From Roseicella frigidaeris (GTDB lineage: Bacteria > Pseudomonadota > Alphaproteobacteria > Acetobacterales > Acetobacteraceae), in contig NZ_QLIX01000001.1 in NCBI RefSeq assembly GCF_003258945.1, positions 248,001 to 312,000 on the forward strand: a stretch of 64,000 nt of DNA. Reading direction: 5' to 3'. Below are positions 32,189 to 41,200 of the stretch, piece by piece (the first letter of the stretch is position 1; the number at the start of each line of letters is the position of its first letter). A program made the translations under genes and the position numbers. The notes under the pieces were generated by a model that did no database searches, was not told the origin of the DNA, and saw nothing but the letters and a program-made list of their open reading frames with translations.

Positions 32189-34207
32189 TCAGCCCGTGCG
32201 CGCGCGCACGGCCTGCGCCGCGCGCTGCCACGCCTCCCAGGCGGCATCCGCCGCGCTGCCGGCGCGCCCGGCGGCGAGGCTCGCCGCGTTGAGCTGCCGC
32301 CGCGCCTCCTCCTTCGCTGGGCCGCTGCGGTCCTCGACCGCGGCCCGGGCCCGGTCCAGCGCCGCCTCCGCCAGCACGGCGCCGCGGATGGCGCCGCGCG
32401 CCGTCTCCAGCAGGCGGCGCGCCTCGGCCAGCGCCGCGACCAGCCCGGCGAGCTGGTCGCGGCCGGGCGCCTCGGCCGGCAGGCGTTGCAGCACGGCCTG
32501 CAGGCTCTCCAGGCTGCCGGGGCCGCCGGGCAGGCGGCGCAGCCCCTGCTCGAGATCGAGGCCGCGCCAGGGCAGCAGCCCGGGATCGCCGAGGCCGGGG
32601 TCCCAGAGCGGCACCTCCTGCCGCGCCTCCCGCTCCCAGGCGAAGCGCAACGTCACCGGCCGGCCCTCCAGCAGGCTCTCCGTGCGCAGGCCGAAATCGC
32701 CCTCGGCCGCGACGGGGAAGCGCGGCGTCGCGCCCGGCCGGCGCGGCAGGTCGATCACCATCCGGCCGCTGGCGCCGCCGGGATCGACCGCCAGCGCCAC
32801 CTCCTCGCGCTGCGCCAGCCCCACCTCCACCAGGTTGCGCCGGAAGGCGATGCGCACCGGCTGCTCGCTGCCCGCCTCGGCGCGCGAGAGCTGCAGGTCG
32901 CGGTCGCTGGCGAAGGCGAGGAGCCGCTGTTCCGCCGGTGCCACGGCCCGCAGCTCGGCATCGCCGAGCCAGCGTCCGTCCGCGTCATACAGGGCGGCGA
33001 GCCCGTCCGGCAGCACATGGCCGCTGGCATTGCCGAGCCGCACCGCGTTCAGCGGATGCCGCGCCGCGAGGTCCTGCACCCACCAGAGCCGCTCCGCCGG
33101 CAGCCGCGCATCGAGGAAGGGCAGGTTGGCCGTCTCGCCGCCGCGAATGGTGACGGGGTTGGGCAGGGTGAAGGCGATGCGCCCCGGCGAGGCCTCCGCC
33201 ATGGCCTCGGCGAGCGCCGCCACCGGCGCGGCCGCCGCGGCGGCGGGCGCGGCGCGGCGCTCGAAGCGCTTCGCATCGGCCATCGCCTCGGCCAGCGGGG
33301 CAGGCGGCGCCGGCCGCGGGCCGGTATCCGGCTCCACCGTGACCGGGGCCGCGCCGCGCACCGGCAGCACCGGCCGCGCCAGCTGCAACGGCGTGTAGAG
33401 GGGCTGCGCGAAGGCGGCGGGATTGCCGGAGACCAGGGCGAGCTGCACGCCCTCCCAGTCGGCGCCCGAATGGTTCTCCACCACCGCCCAGCCCTGCAGC
33501 CGCGCCTCGCCCGTGCCGCCTTCGGGCAGCACCAGCCGCCAGGAGGGCTTCCAGAGCGGCGCCGCCGTCACATAGGTGAGCCCGACCCGGCGTGGCGCGG
33601 TGGCGCCCGCGAGGCGGATGGAGAGGCGCCGCATATCGGCGCTGCGGCTGGTGGCGAGGGCCTCCGTGGCGCGGGCGAGCTGGGCGGCGAGGGCGGGATC
33701 GGCGAGGCGGAGCTGCTCGCCCTCGCGCAGCAGCAGCAGGCGCAGCCCCGCCTCCGTCAGCAAGGTCACGCGCAGCCCGGCCTCGCCCTCCTCGGCATCG
33801 AGCAGCCGGCCGGTCGCCTCGCCCGCCACCACCGCCTGGCCGCGCAGCGCCCGCATCAGGCTGGCGCGGTCGGCGAAATCCTCCGGGCGCAGCGGCAGGC
33901 CGCGGAAGGCCTCGGCGGCGAGGTCCTGCGCCGCCAGCCGCACCTCCTGCACCTGCCCCGCGGGGTCGCGCAGCAGCAGGGATTTCAGCAGGTCGTCCAC
34001 CGCCGCGAGCGGGGCGTCGAGCGTGATGGCGGCCTCGGCCGCCAGCTCGCCCTCGCGCTCGACCTGCATCAGCCCGGCATTGGAGAGGGTGACGCGCCGC
34101 ACCGGCAGCTCGGCCGCGAAGCTGGGCCGGGGGAGGATGGGCCAGAGGAGGATGGGCCAGGGGAGGATGGGCAGGGCGAGGATGGGCAGGAGCAGGGTGA
34201 TGCGCAT
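32189..34207 (-). CDS. DUF4139 (mucoidy-inhibitor-like) exported protein
   Basis: 672 residues from the ATG at 34207, chosen because AGGAGG lies six bases upstream; an in-frame ATG at 34240 overlaps the stop of the upstream gene but has no such site. The signal peptide contains LPILPWPILLWPILP, encoded by a 15-bp minisatellite. The DUF4139 region covers roughly 190-560, with VGLTYVTAAPLWKPSWRLVL and VENHSGADWEGVQLALVSGN as its best segments, then SGADW-type beta structure; a Leu/Ala/Arg-rich helical segment (about 580-670) is predicted coiled. Function unknown in this family. It is co-directional with the MFS gene 29 bases upstream, so likely one operon. Confidence 0.82.
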   Translation of the reverse strand: MRITLLLPILALPILPWPILLWPILPRPSFAAELPVRRVTLSNAGLMQVEREGELAAEAAITLDAPLAAVDDLLKSLLLRDPAGQVQEVRLAAQDLAAEAFRGLPLRPEDFADRASLMRALRGQAVVAGEATGRLLDAEEGEAGLRVTLLTEAGLRLLLLREGEQLRLADPALAAQLARATEALATSRSADMRRLSIRLAGATAPRRVGLTYVTAAPLWKPSWRLVLPEGGTGEARLQGWAVVENHSGADWEGVQLALVSGNPAAFAQPLYTPLQLARPVLPVRGAAPVTVEPDTGPRPAPPAPLAEAMADAKRFERRAAPAAAAAAPVAALAEAMAEASPGRIAFTLPNPVTIRGGETANLPFLDARLPAERLWWVQDLAARHPLNAVRLGNASGHVLPDGLAALYDADGRWLGDAELRAVAPAEQRLLAFASDRDLQLSRAEAGSEQPVRIAFRRNLVEVGLAQREEVALAVDPGGASGRMVIDLPRRPGATPRFPVAAEGDFGLRTESLLEGRPVTLRFAWEREARQEVPLWDPGLGDPGLLPWRGLDLEQGLRRLPGGPGSLESLQAVLQRLPAEAPGRDQLAGLVAALAEARRLLETARGAIRGAVLAEAALDRARAAVEDRSGPAKEEARRQLNAASLAAGRAGSAADAAWEAWQRAAQAVRARTG
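34133..34192. repeat. Four 15-bp tandem repeats in a signal-peptide coding region
   Basis: GAGGATGGGCCAGAG, then GAGGATGGGCCAGGG, GAGGATGGGCAGGGC and GAGGATGGGCAGGAG follow without spacers. On the minus strand they encode the WPIL/LPIL pentapeptides that make the hydrophobic core of the DUF4139 protein's signal peptide. Length is a multiple of three, so slippage keeps the frame. Confidence 0.85.
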
Positions 34208-34236
34208 GCGGGCCTCCTGGCGAAGCGTGGTTTCCG

Positions 34237-35376
34237 TCATGGCGCCGCCGGCCGGGCCTGCCGGGCCAGCGCCGCCGCGGCGGCGAAGGCGGCGAGCGAG
34301 AAGCCGAGCCCGGCGCCGAAGACCGCCACGTGGCTCTCCCCCGTCGCGGCGAAGAGGGCGGCGAGGGCGAAGCCCACCGCCGTCTGCACCACCGCGAAGG
34401 CCGCCGTGCACTGCACCCAGAGGCCGGTCGCCCGGGCGCCCGCGATCTCCCGCGTCACCCCGAGCGTCACCGCCGTGACGCCGACCGCGGCGAAGCCCGC
34501 CAGCGCCGCCGCCGGCAGCACCAGTGGCGCATAGGGCGGCAGGGCGAGGGCCAGCGCCAGGACCTGCACCAGCAGCCAGAGCCGGAGCGTCGGCCGGCCG
34601 CCGAGGCGGTCCGCCACCCGCCCGCTTAGCACCCCGCCGGCGATGCCGGCGAGGCCGAAGACCAGCCAGAGCAGGGCGCCGATGCCGATGCCGAGGCCGC
34701 GGCCGCGGGCGGCGAGATCGGCCAGGTAGACCATGGGCGGCACCATCCCGGCGCCGTGCAGCCCGTAGAGCAGCAGCAGCAGCCGGGCGCGCGGCGGCGC
34801 CTCCGCCGCGACGCCCCGCATCGCCATGTCCGGCCAGCGCGGATGCGCGAAGCCCCAGAGCAGCAGGACGAGGCCGCCGAGGCCGAGCCAGGTGGCGGCC
34901 AGCCCGGCCGGCAGCAGCGCCGGCACGGCCAGCGCGCCGACGGCGATGCCGAGCCCGACCCCGGCGATGACCATGCCGCCGGCCGCGCCGCGCCGCTGCG
35001 GCGGCACCGAGGCCTGGGTCGCCGGGCCGGCCAGCGCCATCAGCAGCCCGCCGGCGACGCCGGCCAGGGTCCGCCAGGCGAGGAACCAGGGAAAGCCGCC
35101 ATTCCAGGCGCAGGCGGCCAGCGACAGCACGATCAGCGCCATGCCGGCATCGAGCGTGCCCGGCACGCCGAGCCGCCGGCCGGCGGCGCGGCCGAGCAGC
35201 GTGCCGATCAGGTAGCCGAGCAGCGCCGCGGCGCCGAGGGTTCCCGCCTCGCCGCCGGTGACCCAGCCCTGGCCGACCATGGCGGGGAAGAGCGGCACAT
35301 AGGCGAAGCGGGCGAGGCCGTTGCCCGAGGCGGTGGCGGCGGCGCCGGCCAGGGCATGGCGAAGGAAGGAGGACAC
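34237..35376 (-). CDS. YbfB/YjiJ family MFS transporter
   Basis: 379 residues with about 12 hydrophobic helices, starting at a GTG at 35376. The N-terminus ASGNGLARFAYVPLFPAMVG is the YbfB/YjiJ-type first helix with the family's GxxRFAY..L.P motif, followed by GYLIGTLLGRAAGRRLG and GVLSGRVADRLGGRPTLRLW, the two MFS cytoplasmic-loop motifs. The substrate is unknown. It is the first gene of a probable two-gene unit with the DUF4139 gene and diverges from the histidine kinase gene across 190 bases. Confidence 0.88.
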   Translation of the reverse strand: MSSFLRHALAGAAATASGNGLARFAYVPLFPAMVGQGWVTGGEAGTLGAAALLGYLIGTLLGRAAGRRLGVPGTLDAGMALIVLSLAACAWNGGFPWFLAWRTLAGVAGGLLMALAGPATQASVPPQRRGAAGGMVIAGVGLGIAVGALAVPALLPAGLAATWLGLGGLVLLLWGFAHPRWPDMAMRGVAAEAPPRARLLLLLYGLHGAGMVPPMVYLADLAARGRGLGIGIGALLWLVFGLAGIAGGVLSGRVADRLGGRPTLRLWLLVQVLALALALPPYAPLVLPAAALAGFAAVGVTAVTLGVTREIAGARATGLWVQCTAAFAVVQTAVGFALAALFAATGESHVAVFGAGLGFSLAAFAAAAALARQARPAAP

Positions 35377-35565
35377 GATCCGACCCTAATGCAGATCGAT
35401 GCCGCCGCCGAATGCCGACCCTCCCTCCGCCTGTCGTTCCCGCCATGGATCGGGGCCGGCCCAGGGCCGTTCCGCGCACCCATCGGTCGCGCGCCTTGCC
35501 ACGATCGGGGGGCCATCGCCGTCATGTTTCCGGAACTGGCACGCGGTACCCGCTGTTTCAGCAGC

Positions 35566-36723
35566 ATGTCTGATGCCACCCAGCGCTGCGAAGCCAGGCT
35601 GCTCGCGCAGCAGACCGCGCTTGCGCGTTTCGGGGAGCGGGCGCTGCAATCGGAGGACCTGGAGGAAATCCTGCACGAGGCCTGCCGGCTGGTCGCCGAG
35701 GGTCTCGATACCGGCCTCGCCAAGGTGCTGGAGCTGCAGGGCGACGGCCGCACCCTGGTGATGCGGGCCGGTGTCGGCTGGCGGCCGGGCCTGATCGGCG
35801 CGCTGGCGCTGCGGGCCGAGGCGGGGACGCTGGAAGCGCTGCTGCTCGAGACCGAGATGCCGGTGGTCGCCGCCGACTGCGCGACCGATGGCCGCTTCGC
35901 CCTGCCCGGCTTCATGCAGGAGCATGGCGTGCGCGCGGTGGTGAACGTCGTCGTCGCCGGCGCCGACGGCAAGCGGCCCTATGGCATCCTCGAGGTCGAC
36001 AGCCGCGAGGCGCGGCGCTTCACCGAGGACGAGGTCGCCTTCCTGCAATCCTACGCCAACATGCTGGCCGCCGCGGTCGGGCGGCTGCGCGCCGGCGACG
36101 AGTTGCGCGCCAGGACCAGCGAGGTCGAGCGCCTGTTCCGCGAGTTGCAGCACCGCGTCAAGAACAACCTTCAGGTCATCATCGGCCTGATGCAGCTGCA
36201 GGCGCGCCGCGCCGGCACGCCGGAGACGCTGGAGGCGCTCCGGGTGGTGCGCCAGCGCGTCGATGCCCTCCGGCTGCTGCACGACAAATTCTACTTTGCC
36301 GGCGATGTCGACCGGGTCGATCTCGGCGCCTATCTCAGCGAGTTGGCCGGCACGCTGCTGCGCTTCCACGAGGACGGGCAGCGGCAGGTCCGCCTCGTGC
36401 TGGAGATGCGCTCCCAATTCGTTCCGCCGGAACAGGCGGCGCCGCTCGGCCTGATCGCGCACGAGTTCGTCGCCAACAGCCTCAAGCACGCCTTCGACGG
36501 GACCGAGGGCAGCATCGGCCTCCGGCTGGAGCCGGCGCGGGGCGGCGAGGTGCGGCTGACCCTCTGGGACGACGGCCGCGGCCTGTCCGGCGCCCCCTCC
36601 GCCGGCACCGGGATGCGACTGATGGACCGCTTGGCGCAGCAGCTCTCGGCGCGCATCATATGGGCGGGCAGCGGGCGCGGGACGCGGCTCACCCTTCTGT
36701 TCCGTCCGCTCCCGGCACGGTGA
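35566..36723 (+). CDS. GAF-domain sensor histidine kinase of the HisKA_2 type
   Basis: 385 residues from the ATG at 35566 (family-typical MSDATQRCEARLLAQQTALA); an ATG at 35524 would add 14. Residues 25-175 are a GAF domain (LEEILHEACRLVAEGLDTGL through EDEVAFLQSYANMLAAAVGR). Residues 195-270 are HisKA_2 with the phosphorylated His in FRELQHRVKNNLQVIIGLMQ, and the ATPase domain follows with LIAHEFVANSLKHAF, WDDGRGL and GTGMRLMDRLAQQL. It has no membrane helix, so it senses a cytoplasmic signal. The next gene encodes a receiver lacking the phosphoacceptor Asp. Confidence 0.93.
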   Translation: MSDATQRCEARLLAQQTALARFGERALQSEDLEEILHEACRLVAEGLDTGLAKVLELQGDGRTLVMRAGVGWRPGLIGALALRAEAGTLEALLLETEMPVVAADCATDGRFALPGFMQEHGVRAVVNVVVAGADGKRPYGILEVDSREARRFTEDEVAFLQSYANMLAAAVGRLRAGDELRARTSEVERLFRELQHRVKNNLQVIIGLMQLQARRAGTPETLEALRVVRQRVDALRLLHDKFYFAGDVDRVDLGAYLSELAGTLLRFHEDGQRQVRLVLEMRSQFVPPEQAAPLGLIAHEFVANSLKHAFDGTEGSIGLRLEPARGGEVRLTLWDDGRGLSGAPSAGTGMRLMDRLAQQLSARIIWAGSGRGTRLTLLFRPLPAR

Positions 36724-36785
36724 AGTCCTCACGACCTCAGGCTTCGGTAACCATTGCTCATCCAGATTCTTTTGCTGGCATAGCG

Positions 36786-37253
36786 ATGCCGGCACCGCTC
36801 TACCGAGGCATGATGGACGTGCAAGCAGGGGCGCCCCTGGCGCTGGTCGTGGAAGACGAGGCGCTATTGGCCCTCGAAATGGAAGACCTTCTGATCAACG
36901 AAGGGTTCGATACGCTCATCGTCGGCTCGGCGGCCGGCATGGCGACGGTCTCCGCGGCCGCAATCACGGTGGCGGTGGTCAATCTGCGCCTCAACGGGCA
37001 GCTCGTCGGCTACGGGATCATCCAGGACCTGCGGCGGCAATGCCCGAACCTGCCGGTGGTGGTGGTCACGGGCTACGACGCCGATGCGCCGCAGGCCAAT
37101 CTGCGCGGCCTCGGCTGGCCGACGGTGCGGCTGCAGAAGCCGCAGCATGGCGACCGGCTGATCCCGGCGGTGCGGGACGTGCTGCGGCAGGCCTCGCAGG
37201 GGCTGCGGCCGGTGGGCGGACGGCGGGAGGTCGACCGGGCCGCCGGGGCCTGA
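36786..37253 (+). CDS. Stand-alone receiver-domain protein lacking the phosphoacceptor Asp
   Basis: 155 residues if started at 36786 (an ATG at 36810 gives 147). The CheY-like fold is clear: acidic triad VVEDEALLALEMEDLL, hydrophobic strand VVVVTGYDAD with the conserved Thr, and the Lys of RLQKPQHGDRL. At the phosphoacceptor position, however, the strand reads VAVVNLRLNG, with Asn (codon AAT at 36981-36983) where VAVLDVRL-type sequences have Asp; one G-to-A change would explain it. It probably cannot be phosphorylated conventionally. It follows the HisKA_2 kinase by 62 bases; the C-terminus is Arg/Gly-rich. Confidence 0.85.
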   Translation: MPAPLYRGMMDVQAGAPLALVVEDEALLALEMEDLLINEGFDTLIVGSAAGMATVSAAAITVAVVNLRLNGQLVGYGIIQDLRRQCPNLPVVVVTGYDADAPQANLRGLGWPTVRLQKPQHGDRLIPAVRDVLRQASQGLRPVGGRREVDRAAGA

Positions 37254-37270
37254 GGCCGCGCCGGAGGCTG

Positions 37271-37327
37271 GAGCAGACCCCGTTCGGGCGGAACCACGCG
37301 AACGGGTGAAGGTGCTCTGAAAACAAA
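37271..37327 (+). repeat. Intergenic repeat family B, copy 2
   Basis: Begins GAGCAGACCCCGTTCGGG and ends GGTGCTCTGAAAACAAA. Inner arms CCCGTTCG (37279-37286) and CGAACGGG (37299-37306) are fully complementary though different from the arms of the neighbouring copy. Confidence 0.8.
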
Positions 37328-37332
37328 GGGCT

Positions 37333-37390
37333 AGAGCAGATCCCGATCAGGTGGACTCACCTGATCGGGTGAAGATGCTCTGAAAACAAT
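37333..37390 (+). repeat. Intergenic repeat family B, copy 3
   Basis: Outer arms AGAGCA and TGCTCT; inner arms CCCGATCAGGTG (37342-37353) and CACCTGATCGGG (37358-37369) perfectly paired over 12 bp with loop GACT; ends TGAAAACAAT. It stands five bases after copy 2, between the receiver gene and the convergent fdxA gene. The remaining 37391-37500 shows only a fragment, AAAATGCTCTGGGG, reminiscent of the repeat end. Confidence 0.85.
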
Positions 37391-37500
37391 AGTCTGGGGC
37401 GCTTCCCGTGGACGCATGGGAACGGAAAATGCTCTGGGGCCCGGCCCGGTCCCTGGCGGCGCCGCGTCGGGCCTCGTCCGTCAGGCGCCGCCGGCCGTCC

Positions 37501-37833
37501 TCAGGGCGTGCCCGGCTCGGCGCTGAAGAGCTCGCGCTTGCCCGGCTTGTCCTTCCACTCATCGGCATCGGCCGGCGGCTCACCCTTGCGGGTGATGTTC
37601 GGCCATTGCCCCGCATAGGTCCGGTTCAACTCGGCATACTCCACCGCCCGGTCGTCGCTGTCCGGCACGATGGCCTCGGCGGGGCATTCCGGCTCGCACA
37701 CGCCGCAATCGATGCACTCGTCCGGGTGGATCACCAGCATGTTCTCGCCGACATAGAAGCAGTCCACCGGACAGACTTCCACGCAGTCCATGTACTTGCA
37801 CTTGATGCAGTTCTCGAGAACGACATAGGTCAC
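37501..37833 (-). CDS. fdxA: 7Fe-8S ferredoxin FdxA
   Basis: 110 residues from a GTG at 37833 with AGGGATC upstream, giving the family start [16 protein letters not shown]. The first cluster motif ([18 protein letters not shown]) and second ([16 protein letters not shown]) provide the cysteines of a [3Fe-4S] and a [4Fe-4S] cluster. The C-terminal extension ([20 protein letters not shown]) is typical of alphaproteobacterial FdxA. It is a low-potential cytoplasmic electron carrier, essential in several relatives. It lies 95 bases downstream of hslR on the same strand, a conserved neighbourhood. Confidence 0.96.
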   Translation of the reverse strand: MTYVVLENCIKCKYMDCVEVCPVDCFYVGENMLVIHPDECIDCGVCEPECPAEAIVPDSDDRAVEYAELNRTYAGQWPNITRKGEPPADADEWKDKPGKRELFSAEPGTP

Positions 37834-37928
37834 GGCTGACTGATCCCTCGCGCCCGGCGATGCGCCGGCGCAGAAATGGACCGCGGTGGCCGGGATGGCA
37901 AGGCGCGGGGGCTCCACCCTGCTGCGGG

Positions 37929-38246
37929 TCAGCCCTGCGGCGACGGGGGCGATGGCGCGGAGAGATCCTCGAACAGCCCCCGCGCCTCGCTCGCCGGGCC
38001 GCGCCGGTCGCCGAGCGCCAGCACCCGCCAGATCCGCACCACGCCGCGCTCCGGCGAGCCGAGCGCGAGCGTCAGCACATCACCGGGGCGCAGCCGGGCA
38101 TGCGGCTTGTCCGTGGGCTGGCGATTGATGCGGACGCCGCCGGCCTCGACCATCCGGCTGCAGGCGGCGCGGGTCTTGGCGACCCGCGCGCACCAGAGCC
38201 ATTTGTCGAGCCGTTGCCAGTCGCGGTCCTCCCCGCCCTCGGCCAC
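37929..38246 (-). CDS. hslR: S4-domain RNA-binding protein, Hsp15/HslR-like
   Basis: 105 residues from a GTG at 38246. The S4 domain occupies residues 11-60: [20 protein letters not shown] and [20 protein letters not shown] followed by [12 protein letters not shown]. Hsp15-type proteins bind stalled 50S subunits carrying peptidyl-tRNA. The C-terminal Ser/Pro-rich tail is short. It lies 28 bases beyond the stop of the Suv3-like helicase gene and 95 bases before fdxA, all on the minus strand, suggesting a shared RNA/ribosome quality theme. Confidence 0.9.
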   Translation of the reverse strand: MAEGGEDRDWQRLDKWLWCARVAKTRAACSRMVEAGGVRINRQPTDKPHARLRPGDVLTLALGSPERGVVRIWRVLALGDRRGPASEARGLFEDLSAPSPPSPQG

Positions 38247-38274
38247 CGCCTGCGCCTTCCCCGCCCCGGGACGG

Positions 38275-41200
38275 TCAGCTCTGCTGCAGCTTCAGGCGGG
38301 CGAGCACGGCGAAGGGCGAGTCCGGATCCGGACCCGCCGGCTCGGCCGGCTTGCCGCGCGGCAGGGCCTCGGCCCGGTCCCCCCGATCCGGGCGCGGCCC
38401 CCGCGGGCCGCGATCCTCCTCGCGCCGGTCCGGCCGTGGGCCACGTGGCGGCCCGCCGGGACCGCGGTCGCGGTTCTGGAAGGGCTTGCCGCCGAAGCCG
38501 CCGCGCGAGACCTCCAGCCTACCCGGACCCTTGCGCAGCTCGGGCGGGATGGGTGGACCGTAGAAGATCATGGCGGCGCTGGTCGGCGGCGGCAGCGGCG
38601 CCTCCGGCATCGCGGCGGGGCGTGCCTCGCGCGGCGGGCGCTGGTCGCGGTCCCGCCGCGGCGGGCGGTCCTGCCAGGCGCGCGGCTCCTGCCGGTCGCG
38701 GGGCGGCTGCCCCTCCCGGCCGGCCCGCGCCTCCTGCCGCTCGCGCGGCGGCCGCGCCGGGCCGCGCTCCTCGCGCGGGCCTTCCCGCACCCCATCGCGC
38801 GCTCCGTCCCGGGGCCCGTCCCTTTGGCCCTCGCGCCGGGGCGGGCGCTGGCCTTCCCGCCGCGGCGGCCCCTCGGGACGTCCCTCCGGACGCCCCTCTG
38901 GGCGTCCCTCGGGGCGCGCCCCCTGGCCGTGCCGCGGGCCGCGATGCGGATGGTGGTGCTGCGGCCGCGGCTGGGCGACGCGCAGCGGCATCGGCGGGCC
39001 ATACTCGTTCTCGGCGAGCGGCGGCGGCTCGAGCAGCCGGAAGCCGAGCGCCGTCAGCGCCGGCGCCAGCGTATCCGCCTTGACGCCGAGCCGGCTGGCG
39101 AGGTCGGGCGGCGGCGGCGCCGGGGCGCGGCGGGTCAGGAAGCCGAGCTCGGCCGCGATCCGCTCCGCCACGTCGAGCCGCAGCAGCACCGAGCCGGCGG
39201 GCAGCCAGCCCATGGCCTGGGCGAAGCCGGGCGGCCAGCCGGCGGGCGGCGGCGCCTCCGCGGACGGGGCCGCCTCGCCCTCCGCCGGCTCGCGCAGATG
39301 CAGCGCGACCAGGCCGGGGGCCGGCAGCGCCGGCGTATCGATGTTGCGCGACATCGCCCAGAGCTGGGCGCGCAGCGCCATGGCGCGCGGCTTCAACGCC
39401 TCCGGCACGAAGAGGGCGAAGCGGCCGGCGCGCACCCCAATCGCCTTCAGCTTCTGCCGCAGCTCCTGGCCCACCGAGGCATTGGTGTTGCCGGGAACCA
39501 GGCCGAGATGCTCGCGGAGCTGGTAGGCGGGGCCACGCAGCGCCCCCTCGGCCTCGGCCTTGGTCTCGATGGTCGCGAGGATGGCCAACTCCTTGCCGAC
39601 CAGCCCCTCCACCCATTTCGCCAGCCGCGCCCGCACCCGCTCGCGCTGGGCGCCGTCGAGGAACTCGCTCGCCAGCACCTCGACCTGCGGCTTGCCCGGC
39701 TCGGCGCCGGGGCGCAGCCGGGCGATCTCGGCCGGCTCGGCGCCCGGGCTGGTCCAGGTGACGCGATGGGTGGGGGTGAGGGCGAAGACCTCGTCCTTCG
39801 CCGTCTCCACCGCGGCGACCCGGCGCGGCATCTCCTCGCGCAGCGCCCGGCGGGCGGCGCGGAGCACCAGCTTGCGCTCCTCCTCCGTCGCGCCCTCGGC
39901 CTCGGGGTGGAAGAGGAAGCCGGCGATGCGGCCGACCGGATGCCCCTCCACCACCACCTCGCCCTGGCGGGTCACGGCGGAGAGCACATCCTCCTCGGTG
40001 TCGTCGAGGCTGCGGATGAGATGCGCCGCCCGGCGGTCGACGAAGCGGGCGGTCAGGCGCTCGTGCAGGGCATCCGAGACCGCGTCTTCGGCGCGGCGCG
40101 CCTCGGCCTGGACGCTCGCGGCGTCGCGGGTCCAGTCGGCGCGGGCGGCGATGTAGGACCAGACGCGGATATTGGCGAGCCGCGCCATCAGCGTGTCGAG
40201 GTCGCCCTCGGTGTTGCCGCATTGGGCGATCTGCCCGGCCACCCACTCGTCCGGCAGGGCGCCGTCCTCGGCCAGGTGCCGGAAGATGCGGCCGCAGAGC
40301 CGGACATGGGTGTCGTCCGCGAGCTTGCGGAAATCCGGCACCTGGCAGGCTTCCCAGAGCAGGCGGACGCGGCTGCGCCCCTGCGCCAGGCGCCGCACCT
40401 CCTCCTCCCGGGCGAGATGGGAGAGGGTGACGAAATCATCCGCGTCATGGCCGCGGGCCAGGCCGGGGAGGGGCGGCGGCGCCGAGAGGCTGCCGAGCAG
40501 CGCGTCGATGCCGCTGAAGTCGAGCTCCGCGTTGCGCCAGGCCAGCGTCTGCAGCGTCTCGAAATTGTGGTTCTCGATCTTCTCGACGATCTCCTCCGGC
40601 AGGGGCGGGCAGTCGCCCGTGGTGCCGAAGGTGCCGTCGCGCATGCCGCGCCCGGCCCGGCCGGCGATCTGCGCCGCCTCCTGCGCCGTCAGCATGCGGG
40701 CGGCGTGGCCGTCGAATTTCTGCAGGGCGGCGAAGGCGACATGGTCGACATCCATGTTCAGCCCCATCCCGATGGCGTCCGTCGCCACCAGGAAATCGAC
40801 CTCCCGGTTCTGGTAGAGCGCCACCTGGGCGTTGCGGGTGCGCGGCGAGAGACGCCCCATCACCACGGCGCAGCCGCCGCGGCGGCGGCGGATCGCCTCG
40901 GCGATCGAATAGACCTCGGCGGCCGAGAAGGCGACGACGGCGCTGCGCGGCGGCAGGCGGGTGAGCTTCGCCGGGCCGGCATGGGAGAGCTGGGAGAGGC
41001 GCGGCCGGGTCTCGATCTCGGCCTGCGGCACCAGGCGCTGCAGCAGCGGGCGGATGGTCTCGGCGCCCATGAACATGGTCTCGACCATGCCGCGGGCGTT
41101 CAGCAGCCGGTCGGTGAAGACATGGCCGCGATCGGGATCGGCGCAGAGCTGGATCTCGTCCACCGCGACGAATTCCACCCGGCGGTCGAGCGGCATGGCC

